Assembly: GCA_965219875.1 (NCBI GenBank)
Contig: CBDCOW010000006.1
Location: 407,750 to 471,749, forward strand
Origin: DAOUKH01 sp965219875
GTDB lineage: Bacteria; Chloroflexota; Dehalococcoidia; SHYB01
Direction of reading: 5' to 3'
Length of the DNA stretch: 64,000 nt
The notes under the pieces were generated by a model that saw only the letters and a list, made by a program, of their open reading frames with translations, did not search any database and was not told where the DNA came from. Shown in pieces: positions 15,292 through 23,707 of this stretch (its first letter is position 1; each line of letters begins with the position of its first letter). The translations under genes and the position numbers were made by a program.

Positions 15292-17331
15292 ATGCTCAAG
15301 CGCCACCGCAGGCTGTTTTCGTTTGTCGCCGCGCTCGGGGTCATGCTGCTGATCGTCGCCTCGTGCGGCGGCGGCGATCCCACCGAGGCACCCCAACCCA
15401 CGGCCGCGCCGCAGCCGACGACCGCGCCAGCGGCTACCGCCATGCCCGCGGCTACCTCTATGCCCGCCGCTACCTCCATGCCCGCGGCCACCTCCATGCC
15501 CGCGGCGCCCGCGGCCACCTCCGCGCCCGCGGCCACCGCCATGCCGGAGGCTACCGCCATGCCGGAGGCCACCGCCATGCCCGGGGCCACGCCCACCGCC
15601 GTACCCCCGACCCGCGCCCCCACCGCCACGCCCGTGCCGGTGCCCACCGCGGTTCCCGGCGTCGATCCCATCCGCGGCGGCACCCTCACCGCGGTCCAGC
15701 AACTGAACGCCCGCGGCCTCGATCCATTCCTGCGGATCAGCACCGGCATCGTCACCCCCATCCGCCCCATGTACGACAAGCTCATCGAGCCGAGCAAGTT
15801 CGACGGGGCGAGCGCCGTCCCCGACCTTGCGACGGAATGGTCCCTGAGCTCCGACGGGAAGGTCTACTCCTTCAAACTCCGCGAGGGCGTCACGTTCCAC
15901 GACGGTTCCGCCTTTACCGCCGAAGATGTCGTCTACAGCATGGACCGGATGAAGAACGCCGAGAAGTACGAGAGTCAGACGGAAGGCGACGGCGGCGCCC
16001 CTTCAAGGCTCCGTGACCCGGGGAACGCCGCCGCCATGGCCGTCGTCGACGCGGCCGTCGCCATCGACGACACCACCGTCGAAATTCGCCTCAAGGAGTT
16101 CAGCAGCGCGTTCTTCAACCAGCTCCTCGAACTCACTCGGACGCTCTACATCCTCCCCTCCGACGTCAGGCCAGGCGATGTCAACGAGAAGGGCAACGGT
16201 ACCGGGCCCTTCCGCTTCGTCTCCTCCGAGGCGGACGTGAAGTTCGTCATGGAAGCCAGCCCCGACCATTGGAAGACCGACGCCGCGGGGCGGCAGATCC
16301 CCTACCTCGACGCCATCGAGATCTTCATCATCTCGGACACCACCGCGATCATCGGCGCCTTCACCTCGGGCAACGTCCTCTGGCAGCGGCCCGTCGTCAC
16401 CAACCGTTTGGCGGGACGAAACGCCGAGCTGACCAGCGCTATCCCCGGTTGGCAACATGCGAACATGGCGTCCACCTTGAACTCCTTGTTCTTCAACAAC
16501 CGCAACCCCGCGCTCAGGGACCCCCGCGTCCGTGAGGCCATCGACATCGCCGTCGACCGGTTCGCCGTCCGTGACCTCGCCTACGGCCCGGAGACCGCCA
16601 TCGTCCTCCACGGCGTCGGTATCCCCGCCGAGTTGAACGGCGCCTGGGCCCTGCCTCGACAGATGTTCGAGGGCCGCCCCGGCTACGCCGATAACCAGAC
16701 CGACCGCGCCCGCGACGTCCTCGCCGCCCGTCAACTCATGAGGGCCGCCGGCTTCAGCCCCGACAATCCGCTTGAGCTGCGGTTCGTCGCCCGCCTCTCC
16801 TCCCAGGAGGCCATGCAGATCGCCATCGACTCCCTTGCCGACATCTGGGTCGTGCCCACCGGCGAGGGTCTCGTCATCCCCGGCTCGAGCGACTTCGACG
16901 AGCTGCGCACCAAGAACTGGGACGTGGGCTGGTTCTTCCTCTTCTCCGGCTCCCCCTTCCCCGGCGCCAACATGCGCCTCCAGTACGGCCCGACGTTCAA
17001 CGACGAGGGGTACTTCACCGAGCACTGGGACCTCGGCCCAGTCGGTCAGCTTTGGGTAGACTTCCTCCAAGCCCGGACCTTCGACGAACAGTTGGCCATC
17101 GCCGAGGAGGTCCAGATCGACTTGCTCGAACGCCGCATCTTCGTCCCGCTCTTCCGCACCAAGCGTTTCCACTCCTGGTGGCCCTCGTTGCGCAACATGC
17201 CGCTGACCCAGTGCTGCACCGTCGCCGACGTCGTCGAAGACATGGAGCAACTCTGGATCGACCGGGACTTCACGCCTTTCGGCAGCCAGACCGACGGCGG
17301 CTCGCCGAACTACGTCCCCGGAAGTAACTGA
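15292..17331 (+). CDS. Family-5 extracellular solute-binding lipoprotein (peptide/nickel ABC type)
   Basis: Substrate-binding protein of the divergent permease pair, 679 residues. A lipoprotein signal ends at the lipobox VASC, with Cys25 as the lipidation site. A low-complexity linker of about 90 residues follows (repeats of ATAMPAATSMPA and PEATAMPEA), a spacer typical of Chloroflexota binding proteins. The SBP_bac_5 domain then begins RGGTLTAVQQL; FKLREGVTFHDGSAFTAEDVVYS is the family signature. It starts at an ATG preceded by GGGAGGCAAAA. A strong terminator follows. Substrate is probably oligopeptides or another small polar ligand. Confidence 0.92.
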   Translation: MLKRHRRLFSFVAALGVMLLIVASCGGGDPTEAPQPTAAPQPTTAPAATAMPAATSMPAATSMPAATSMPAAPAATSAPAATAMPEATAMPEATAMPGATPTAVPPTRAPTATPVPVPTAVPGVDPIRGGTLTAVQQLNARGLDPFLRISTGIVTPIRPMYDKLIEPSKFDGASAVPDLATEWSLSSDGKVYSFKLREGVTFHDGSAFTAEDVVYSMDRMKNAEKYESQTEGDGGAPSRLRDPGNAAAMAVVDAAVAIDDTTVEIRLKEFSSAFFNQLLELTRTLYILPSDVRPGDVNEKGNGTGPFRFVSSEADVKFVMEASPDHWKTDAAGRQIPYLDAIEIFIISDTTAIIGAFTSGNVLWQRPVVTNRLAGRNAELTSAIPGWQHANMASTLNSLFFNNRNPALRDPRVREAIDIAVDRFAVRDLAYGPETAIVLHGVGIPAELNGAWALPRQMFEGRPGYADNQTDRARDVLAARQLMRAAGFSPDNPLELRFVARLSSQEAMQIAIDSLADIWVVPTGEGLVIPGSSDFDELRTKNWDVGWFFLFSGSPFPGANMRLQYGPTFNDEGYFTEHWDLGPVGQLWVDFLQARTFDEQLAIAEEVQIDLLERRIFVPLFRTKRFHSWWPSLRNMPLTQCCTVADVVEDMEQLWIDRDFTPFGSQTDGGSPNYVPGSN

Positions 17332-17355
17332 CCCGCCAACAGACAGACCCGCAAG

Positions 17356-17388
17356 GAGAGGCGGTCCCCAGGGGCCGTCTCTCTCTTT
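17356..17388 (+). terminator. Rho-independent terminator after the binding-protein gene
   Basis: GAGAGGCGG pairs with CCGTCTCTC and CCCC with GGGG (one bulged T), followed by CTCTTTGT. It lies 25 bp after the stop codon. Confidence 0.7.
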
Positions 17389-17410
17389 GTGGTGTGCCAA
17401 AGCGCCGCGC

Positions 17411-17439
17411 TTGACACGCCGCGCCCCGCGGCCTAGCGT
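17411..17439 (+). promoter_or_regulatory. Sigma70-like promoter for the SDR gene
   Basis: TTGACA (17411-17416), exactly 17 bp, then TAGCGT (17434-17439), 42 bp before the ATG. Confidence 0.55.
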
Positions 17440-17481
17440 CAAACGGGCCCGGGCTGCCGAGCAACGCCGACTCTCCCAACC

Positions 17482-18273
17482 ATGCGCCTAGGACTTGAAG
17501 ACAAGACCGTCGTCATCGCCGGCGGCGGCTCGAAGCTCGGACGCTCGCTGGCCTTGCTCTACGCCGCCGAGGGCTCCCGCGTCTTCCTCTCCGACGAGGA
17601 CGAGACCATGCTCGAGTCCGTCCGGCGGGACGTCGAAGGGGCCGGCCTCGCCATCACCGCCATCCACGCCGGCGCCGCCTCGCGCGCCGAGGCCCAGGGG
17701 GTCATCGACCGCGCTGTCGAGGCCACGGGACGTCTGGACATCCTCGTCACCGCCATGGCCCGCTGGGCGGGCCGCGCCTTCTTCATTGACAACGACCCTG
17801 ACACCTGGACCAACCTCGTCCACAGCAACTTCGTCGCCGTGCTCAACACCATCCACGCCGCCCTCCCGCACATGGTCCGCCAGGGATCGGGCAACATCGT
17901 CGCCATCTCATCCGAGGCGGGGCGGGTGGGCGAGTTCAAGGCCGCGGTCTACTCCGGGGCTCGCGGTGCCGTCATCGCCGCCTGCAAGTCGATCGCCAAG
18001 GAGGTCGCCCCGCAGGGCGTGCGCGTCAACGTCGTCTGCCCCGGCGCGACGCAGCCCGAGGGCACGCACATCGAGACGCTGACCGGACCGTGGCGCGACG
18101 AGGAACGCGGGACGCCCGACTACCGCATGCAACGCGCCACGGCGCACTACCCCCTGGGACGGCTCGGCCATGGCGACGACACCGCCAACGCCGTCCTCTA
18201 CCTCTCCTCCGACGCCGCCTCGTTCGTGACCGGCCAGACCCTCAGCATCAGCGGCGGCTTCACCATGCTCTAA
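17482..18273 (+). CDS. Short-chain dehydrogenase/reductase with atypical motifs
   Basis: 263 residues with a clear SDR fold and C-terminus (SDAASFVTGQTLSISGGFTML). Two core motifs deviate. The cofactor loop reads AGGGSKLG where TGxxxGxG is expected. The active site reads YSGARGA, putting Arg at the catalytic Lys position of YxxxK, while Ser (ISSEAG) and Tyr are kept. YSGARG variants occur in other SDRs, but reductase activity should not be assumed. A sigma70-like promoter and upstream terminator isolate it as a single-gene unit. Substrate unknown. Confidence 0.85.
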   Translation: MRLGLEDKTVVIAGGGSKLGRSLALLYAAEGSRVFLSDEDETMLESVRRDVEGAGLAITAIHAGAASRAEAQGVIDRAVEATGRLDILVTAMARWAGRAFFIDNDPDTWTNLVHSNFVAVLNTIHAALPHMVRQGSGNIVAISSEAGRVGEFKAAVYSGARGAVIAACKSIAKEVAPQGVRVNVVCPGATQPEGTHIETLTGPWRDEERGTPDYRMQRATAHYPLGRLGHGDDTANAVLYLSSDAASFVTGQTLSISGGFTML

Positions 18274-18318
18274 GCCCCGGACGAACGTGACGCCTCAGCC
18301 GGCGGCTGCGTAGCACGG

Positions 18319-18360
18319 TCAGTAGGGCACGAACGCAATGTAGTCAATCGCCCAGGCCAA
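18319..18360 (-). pseudogene. Possible vestige of a RelE-type toxin start
   Basis: A TTG codon at 18360, overlapping the end of the antitoxin gene in another frame, opens a 13-residue frame AWAIDYIAFVPY ending in TGA. RelE/ParE toxins downstream of such antitoxins often begin MAWxIxY, so this may be a truncated toxin. The evidence is a short motif only. Confidence 0.3.
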
Positions 18361-18571
18361 GCTCTTTCCTTACATCCGCGGCGGCATGGACTTGTTCTTG
18401 CCCCTTGCGGATACGCTCGAGAACATCCGCGGCGAGGTAATAGTCTTCGATGTCTTCAAGACCGCGACTAATGAGTTCGCGCAGGTAGAAGGCCTTCGTA
18501 CGCCCGGTCTTCGAAGCCAAGAAGGCAAGCCGCTGCTCAGTTTCGTGTGACAGTTGGATAGAGCCAGCCAC
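18344..18571 (-). CDS. RelB/ribbon-helix-helix antitoxin-like protein (orphan)
   Basis: 75 residues: SIQLSHETEQRLAFLASKTGRTKAFYLRELISRGLEDIEDYYLA is the ribbon-helix-helix plus long helix seen in DNA-binding RelB-type antitoxins, ending in the toxin-binding tail KGQEQVHAAADVRKELGLGD. It would bind its own promoter and neutralise a RelE-type toxin. No intact toxin gene follows; only a 13-codon toxin-like start overlaps its end. It therefore looks like an orphan or decayed module sitting between metabolic genes. Confidence 0.8.
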   Translation of the reverse strand: MAGSIQLSHETEQRLAFLASKTGRTKAFYLRELISRGLEDIEDYYLAADVLERIRKGQEQVHAAADVRKELGLGD

Positions 18572-18610
18572 GTTGTCTCCCCTCGGCTCCAGGCCGCCCG
18601 CGCCGCGCCC

Positions 18611-19483
18611 CTACAGCTTGGCGATCACCTCGTCGCCGAACCTGTCGATGCCTTCGAGGCAGGCCGCGGCGTCTGCGTCGCGCTTGAATGGCGTCAGCTT
18701 GAGGCGCGTGACGCCGAGCTCCTTGAAGCGTTTGACCGCGTCGAGCGTGGGGGGAACGGCGGGCGTCACCGTGATGTCGAACGCCTCGCCGTCGCGCCCG
18801 TGTCGCTTCCGCAGCTCGGTCAGCCGTTCCAGGTAGGCGGGCAACTGCTCCGGCGTGTAGCCCATGCCGATCCACCCGTCGCAGAGCTGCGCCGCCCGGC
18901 GGAGCGCGACGGGCGTGTGCCCGCCGTAGAGTATCGGCGGGTGCGGCTTGCGCACCGGCTTCGGGTTCAGCTTCACCCTGCCGAAGGAGTAGTACACGCC
19001 GGTGTGCTCGACCACCTCCTCCGTCCACAGCCGCCTGAGGATGTGCAGGATCTCTTCGGTCCGCTTGCCCCGGTTGTCGAAGTCGGTCTCGGTGGCGGCG
19101 GCCTCGTCGGGCATCCAGCCGACCCCCACGCCGAGCAGCAGGCGTCCGTTCGACAGCCAGTCCACCGTCGAGAGGCTGCGCGCCAGCAGGTGCGGATTGC
19201 GCAGGGGCACGATGTAGATGCCGGTGCCGAGACCGAGCGTCGTCGTTCCCGCCGCCAGGAAGGTGAGCATAGACGTCGGCTCCAACCAGGGCGAGTTGTT
19301 GTTGAACGGGGGCTCGCCGGTGTCGTTGTAGGGATACTGCGGCGGTATCGCCTCGGGGATAACCGGATGGTCCGGTATCCATATCGATTCAAAGCCGGCG
19401 GCCTCGGCGCGCTGGGCGATGCTCAGCGTGTCGGACGGCGGCATGGAGAAGATCTGCAGACCCGCGGTGAGTCCAATGTGCAT
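18611..19483 (-). CDS. LLM-class (F420/FMN-dependent) oxidoreductase
   Basis: 290 residues of the luciferase-like monooxygenase family. Landmarks: the N-terminal strand MHIGLTAGLQIF, AEAAGFESIWIPDHP, the core GLGTGIYIVPLRNPHLLARSLSTVDWLSNGRLLLGVGVGWMPDE, and HPPILYGGHTPVALRRAAQLCDGW. Family members use F420 or FMN for hydride transfer or monooxygenation of small organic substrates; the substrate is not readable. It is divergent from an amidohydrolase gene, suggesting a shared catabolic role. The start ATG at 19483 is where homology begins. Confidence 0.9.
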   Translation of the reverse strand: MHIGLTAGLQIFSMPPSDTLSIAQRAEAAGFESIWIPDHPVIPEAIPPQYPYNDTGEPPFNNNSPWLEPTSMLTFLAAGTTTLGLGTGIYIVPLRNPHLLARSLSTVDWLSNGRLLLGVGVGWMPDEAAATETDFDNRGKRTEEILHILRRLWTEEVVEHTGVYYSFGRVKLNPKPVRKPHPPILYGGHTPVALRRAAQLCDGWIGMGYTPEQLPAYLERLTELRKRHGRDGEAFDITVTPAVPPTLDAVKRFKELGVTRLKLTPFKRDADAAACLEGIDRFGDEVIAKL

Positions 19484-19566
19484 GGGGGCCTCCGGGCGCC
19501 GGAGCGCGGCGCGGTTTCGTAGCGCGCCCTATACTACACGCCCGCGCCCACGGGCCAGAGGCCTCG

Positions 19567-19595
19567 TTGACCCTACCCACGGGCGCTCCTACAAT
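19567..19595 (+). promoter_or_regulatory. Sigma70-like promoter for the amidohydrolase gene
   Basis: TTGACC (19567-19572), 17 bp, TACAAT (19590-19595), 35 bp before the ATG at 19630. Confidence 0.6.
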
Positions 19596-19629
19596 TCCGG
19601 CATTCCGTGGGGACGCGAGGGGGCAGACG

Positions 19630-20775
19630 ATGCGGTACAACTGCATCTCGACCGACGACCACCTGCAAGAGAAGCCCGATACTTGGACGGCGCGGATGAG
19701 CGCCGCGAAGTGGGGCGACAAGATTCCCCACGTCGTCCGCGACGCCGATGGCGGCGACACTTGGTGGATCAACGGAGAGCCCCGCGCCGTGAAGGGGCCG
19801 GGGAGCGTCCACGCCACCATGGCCGACCGCACCGCCAGCGCGGTCAACTTCGACGAGATGCCCAGCAAGGCCTACATCCCCGCCGAGCGGGTGAAGGCCA
19901 TGGAAGCGGACGGCGTGGACGTGCACACCTTCTTCGCCAACGTCGCCGGCATCGCAGGCAACACCTTCTACAACGCCGACTGGCCCGCCGACTTCCGCCT
20001 CGACTGCATCCGCGCCTACAACGACTTCCAGGTCGAGGAGTACGCCGAGCCCTACCCTGGTCGGTTCATCACGCTCGCACAGCTACCCATGTGGGACCTC
20101 GACCTCGCCGTCGCCGAGCTGCGCCGCGCCGTCGAGCGCAAGATGAACGGCATCGCCATCGCCTTCCCCCAACAGTTCGGCTACCCCGACGTCTGCGACC
20201 CCTACTGGGATCCACTTTGGGACGCGGCCCAGGACACGAATATGTCGGTCAACTTTCACATCGGCTCCGGCGGCGCTCAGGGCATCTCGTTCCCCGCCCC
20301 CTGGGAGGGCCACAACGCCGTCACCAAGCTCTCCGACGGCTCGACGCGCACCATATCGGCGAACATCATGGTGATGAGCACCATCCTCTTCTCCGGCATC
20401 CTGGAACGCTTCCCTGCGCTCAAGGTCGTCTCGTCCGAGAGCGGCTTGGGCTGGGCGCCCTACCTCCTCGAAGTCGCCGACCATCAGTGGGAGGCGCAGA
20501 ACCTCAAGGAGCGCGGCAGCCTGAAGATCAAGCCCAGCGACTACTTCCACCGCCAGTGCTACATCAACTTCTGGTTCGAGGCCGTCGGCCTCCGCATGCG
20601 CGACGTCATCGGCATGGACAACATCATGTGGTCGTCCGACTTCCCCCACCCGACGAGCACCTTCCCCAAGTCGCAGTGGTACATCGAGCGCGCCATCGGC
20701 AATTGGTCGGAAGCGGAGCGCCGCCAAGTTCTCGTGGACAACGCCGTCAAGGTCTTCAACCTCAACGGCGGCTAA
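19630..20775 (+). CDS. Amidohydrolase-2 family protein
   Basis: 381-residue TIM-barrel metal hydrolase/decarboxylase. The N-terminal metal motif is STDDHLQE, so the first His of HxH is Asp, as in many members of this subgroup. Later signatures are MSVNFHIGSGG, VVSSESGLGWAPYLLE, and the metal Asp in IMWSSDFPHPTSTFP near residue 335. Relatives include 2-amino-3-carboxymuconate-semialdehyde decarboxylase-type enzymes acting on aromatic breakdown products. The ATG at 19630 follows the promoter at 19567-19595. A paralogous gene lies convergently downstream (20787-21875). Confidence 0.88.
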   Translation: MRYNCISTDDHLQEKPDTWTARMSAAKWGDKIPHVVRDADGGDTWWINGEPRAVKGPGSVHATMADRTASAVNFDEMPSKAYIPAERVKAMEADGVDVHTFFANVAGIAGNTFYNADWPADFRLDCIRAYNDFQVEEYAEPYPGRFITLAQLPMWDLDLAVAELRRAVERKMNGIAIAFPQQFGYPDVCDPYWDPLWDAAQDTNMSVNFHIGSGGAQGISFPAPWEGHNAVTKLSDGSTRTISANIMVMSTILFSGILERFPALKVVSSESGLGWAPYLLEVADHQWEAQNLKERGSLKIKPSDYFHRQCYINFWFEAVGLRMRDVIGMDNIMWSSDFPHPTSTFPKSQWYIERAIGNWSEAERRQVLVDNAVKVFNLNGG

Positions 20776-20786
20776 GCCGCGCTCCG

Positions 20787-21875
20787 CTAGAACCCGTACA
20801 GCCCCCGCGCGTTGTCGACGAGAATGCGGGCCTGTTCGGCGGCGGGGACGTCGTCCATCAGGTAGTCGATCATCTCTTGGGAGCGGGGCCACGTGCTGTC
20901 GCCGTGCGGGTAGTCGCTCGACCACATGATCCGGTCCACGCCGATCAGGCCGCGGTTCATAACCCCCGCCTTGTCCCGCATGAACGTGAGGAAGACGTTG
21001 CGCTTGACCATCTCGCTGGGCGGCGTCTCCCGCGAGAGGTTCATCTGATAGAGATTGCGGCGCCGGTCGAAGACGTAGTCCATGCGTTCGAGGTAGTACG
21101 GCATCCACCCGATGTCGTTTTCGGCGGAGACGACGCGCAGCTTGGGGAACCGCTCGAAGACGCCGTTGAACGTCATGTGCGCCAGCGAGCGTTGGATCGT
21201 GTCCGCCTCGCAGACCCCCTCGGCGGGGCTCCGATAGAGGGTCGAGGCGCGGCGGCGCTCCGTCAGGATGTGCAGGCTCACCGGCGCGCCCGTCTCCTCG
21301 GCGGCGGCCCAGAAGGGGTCGAAGTCGGGGTGCCCGTAGTGGCGGTCCTGGTCCTGATACAGCGCGATGCTCACCCCGGGCAGCCCGATCTCCAAGCAGC
21401 GTTGCATCTCGACGATGGCGCCGGGCACGTCGTCCAAGTTGATCACGCCGATGCCCTTGAAGCGGCCGGGGACCTCCTTGCAGAAGTCGGTGAGCCAGTC
21501 GTTGTACGCCTGGAAGCACGCGTCCTGGAGCCCCGTGTCCTCGACCGCGAACAGGCGCAGCGTCATCGTGGGATACAAGACCTCGGCCTGCACGCCGTCG
21601 GGCTCGATCTCGGCCAGACGCGCCTTCGGGTCCCACGCCCCGCGGGGGACCTCATCCTCGCGGCCCTTGAAGCCGAGCTCCTCGCTGGGCCGCCCCGCGC
21701 TCGCGGCACCCCGCATCGAGATCAGCCGCATCCCCTCGCACATGTAGATGTCGCGGTCGTCCTCGCGGACGACGCGCGGCGCGCGGTCGCGGTACGCGGG
21801 GGCGATGTAGTCGAGCCACAGGTTGCCGGGCTCCACAATATGCGAATCAGCGGAGATGCAGGTAAATTCGGCCAC
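20787..21875 (-). CDS. Amidohydrolase-2 family protein
   Basis: 362 residues, same superfamily as the convergent neighbour, including the metal-ligand regions ISADSHIVEP at the N-terminus, PVSLHILTERR, VVSAENDIGWMPYYLERMD and the Asp of IMWSSDYPHGDSTWP. Overall sequence differs enough that the pair are ancient paralogues, not a recent duplication. The products are likely decarboxylases or hydrolases of cyclic or aromatic carboxylates; this is family-level inference. The stop lies 11 bp from the stop of the convergent gene. Confidence 0.88.
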   Translation of the reverse strand: MAEFTCISADSHIVEPGNLWLDYIAPAYRDRAPRVVREDDRDIYMCEGMRLISMRGAASAGRPSEELGFKGREDEVPRGAWDPKARLAEIEPDGVQAEVLYPTMTLRLFAVEDTGLQDACFQAYNDWLTDFCKEVPGRFKGIGVINLDDVPGAIVEMQRCLEIGLPGVSIALYQDQDRHYGHPDFDPFWAAAEETGAPVSLHILTERRRASTLYRSPAEGVCEADTIQRSLAHMTFNGVFERFPKLRVVSAENDIGWMPYYLERMDYVFDRRRNLYQMNLSRETPPSEMVKRNVFLTFMRDKAGVMNRGLIGVDRIMWSSDYPHGDSTWPRSQEMIDYLMDDVPAAEQARILVDNARGLYGF

Positions 21876-21963
21876 GGGCCGCCTCCGGGGGAAAGCGCTT
21901 CGGAATTCGACGGTAGCACCGCCCTTTCGGCGGTGTCAACGGAGGCGGAGGCGCCCGTGTGGG

Positions 21964-22398
21964 CTAGCCTAGCGGAATCTCGATGACGACGTTCCCGGTG
22001 GTGGGGATATCGCCGCCGTCCTTCTCCAACCACATGTCCATCGTCACCACGCCTACGTCCGCCTCTTGGGACTTGCCGGTGATCTTCGCCTTCACCGTCA
22101 GCCGCTCGCCCGGGATCACCATGCCGCGGTTCTGGTAGTCCAGCAACCGCAGCCGCCCCGCCTTGCCGGCCCAGTTGGCGGCGTACTGCGAGAGGAATGC
22201 GCCCTGCAAATGCCCATGCACCAGAATGCCGGGCAGGGACTCTTCGTCGACCGAGTAGGGCGTGTCGAAATGGGTGCGGTGGGTATCCCACGTGATCGCG
22301 CTGAACATGAAGAGCTGGACTTCGCTGGGCGTCTTCACCAGCGGAGGTAACTCCTGACCGGCCTCCAGCTCATCGAACCGCGGCGACGCATAGTTCAT
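21964..22398 (-). CDS. MaoC-like hot-dog dehydratase
   Basis: 144 residues with a single hot-dog fold. The hydratase-2 type motif appears as ITWDTHRTHFD, with the Asp/His pair, followed by PGILVHGHLQGAFLSQYAANW. Such proteins hydrate or dehydrate enoyl-/beta-hydroxyacyl-CoA. It is divergent (133 bp) from an acyl-CoA dehydrogenase, a logical partner in acyl-CoA degradation. The ATG at 22398 is preceded by GGGGAGGAAG on the reverse strand. A mesaconyl-CoA hydratase-type role cannot be excluded. Confidence 0.85.
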   Translation of the reverse strand: MNYASPRFDELEAGQELPPLVKTPSEVQLFMFSAITWDTHRTHFDTPYSVDEESLPGILVHGHLQGAFLSQYAANWAGKAGRLRLLDYQNRGMVIPGERLTVKAKITGKSQEADVGVVTMDMWLEKDGGDIPTTGNVVIEIPLG

Positions 22399-22470
22399 GG
22401 ACGGCTTCCTCCCCGATAGGCGGCCTCATCTTATAACCGGGGCGCTCCGCAGGGTCAACCCGCGGGCGGT

Positions 22471-22498
22471 TTGCCACGCCCGCCGCGTTTGCTATGCT
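22471..22498 (+). promoter_or_regulatory. Sigma70-like promoter for the acyl-CoA dehydrogenase gene
   Basis: TTGCCA (22471-22476), 16 bp, TATGCT (22493-22498), 34 bp before the ATG. Confidence 0.5.
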
Positions 22499-22531
22499 CC
22501 CCGCATCCGCCGCCTGATCCACGAGGACGCC

Positions 22532-23707
22532 ATGGACTTCCGCTTCACTCCCGAAGAAGACGCCTACCGGGACGAGGTTCGCCGGTTCATTGACGAGGAG
22601 ATGCCCGAGGATCTCGCACTCGCGGGGGCGCAGGGCGACGCAACCGATCCCGGCCTCGCCGGTCGGGTGCGCGCGCTGCGCATGAAGATCGGCGCCCGCG
22701 GCTGGATCGCCATGTCCTGGCCCAAGGAGTACGGCGGCCAGGACCGCCCCCTCACCTACCAGGCCATCCTCCGGGAAGAGATGTCCTACGCCCGCTGCCC
22801 CGGCATCGACCCGCAGGCCTACCAGCTTGGCCCCGCCCTCATCGTCCACGGCACCGAGGCCCAGAAGCGCGAGCACATCGGACGCATCGCGAGCGGCGAG
22901 AGCCGGTGGTGCCAGGGCTTCTCCGAGCCCAACGCCGGCTCCGACCTCGCCTCCCTCCAGACCCGCGCCGAGCAGGACGGCGACGACTTCGTCATCAACG
23001 GGCAGAAGATCTGGACTTCGAGCGCCCACAACGCCGACTACATCCACCTCCTCGCCCGCACCGACCCCGACGCCCCCAAGCACCGCGGCATCTCCTACTT
23101 CCTCTTCCCCCTGAAGTCGCCGGGCGTCACCGTCAAACCGATTCGGCAGATGGACAACGGCCAAGGCTTCAACGAGGTCTACTTCGACAACGTGCGCGTC
23201 CCCCGCGACGGCCTCTTCGGCGAGCTGCACCGCGGCTGGTACGTCGCCACCACGACGCTCGACTTCGAGCGCTCCAACGTCGCCTCGATGGCCGGTTACC
23301 GCCGCGACTTCGACGACCTCATGGCCTACCTCGCCGGCGACGCTTTCGGGCGCACGCTCCTCGCGGGAAGCACGGTGCGCCACAAGCTCGCCGACATGGC
23401 GGTGCAGATTCAGGTCTCCCGCATGCTCTCCTACCGAGTCATCGGCATGCAGGCGAGGGGCGAGGTCCCCAACATGGAAGCCTCGCTCGCCAAGGTCTTC
23501 GCCGTCGAAGTCCGCAGCAACGTCTCCCTCGCGTCGATGGAGATCATGGGGCTCTTCGGCCAGCTCGACCCCGCGGGCGGGCGCGCCATTCCCATGGGCG
23601 GCGCCGTCGAACGCTCCTACCTCCGCTCCGCCTGCAAAGTCGGCGGCGGCAGCCAGGAGATTCAGCGAAACATCATCGCCCAGCGCGGCCTCGGCCTCCC
23701 CCGTTAG
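22532..23707 (+). CDS. Acyl-CoA dehydrogenase
   Basis: FAD enzyme making the alpha-beta double bond of acyl-CoA, 391 residues. Signatures: N-terminal helical domain FTPEEDAYRDEVRRFIDEE, WPKEYGGQDRPL, CQGFSEPNAGSDLASLQTRA (FAD/substrate loop), GQKIWTSSAHNADYIHLLART, and the C-terminal VGGGSQEIQRNIIAQRGLGL. Start ATG at 22532. Divergent to the MaoC-like hydratase, with which it could form two consecutive beta-oxidation-like steps. Its TAG overlaps the TAA of the convergent MFS gene (23704-23707). Confidence 0.95.
   Translation: MDFRFTPEEDAYRDEVRRFIDEEMPEDLALAGAQGDATDPGLAGRVRALRMKIGARGWIAMSWPKEYGGQDRPLTYQAILREEMSYARCPGIDPQAYQLGPALIVHGTEAQKREHIGRIASGESRWCQGFSEPNAGSDLASLQTRAEQDGDDFVINGQKIWTSSAHNADYIHLLARTDPDAPKHRGISYFLFPLKSPGVTVKPIRQMDNGQGFNEVYFDNVRVPRDGLFGELHRGWYVATTTLDFERSNVASMAGYRRDFDDLMAYLAGDAFGRTLLAGSTVRHKLADMAVQIQVSRMLSYRVIGMQARGEVPNMEASLAKVFAVEVRSNVSLASMEIMGLFGQLDPAGGRAIPMGGAVERSYLRSACKVGGGSQEIQRNIIAQRGLGLPR

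Noticed and set aside
16003..17442. 479-codon reverse-strand frame over the binding-protein gene
   Set aside because: Antisense shadow; the forward frame has a lipobox and family signatures.
19419..21986. 855-codon open frame spanning both amidohydrolase genes
   Set aside because: It runs through the forward amidohydrolase in a wrong frame and antisense to the second; composition is shadow-like (His/Arg-rich).
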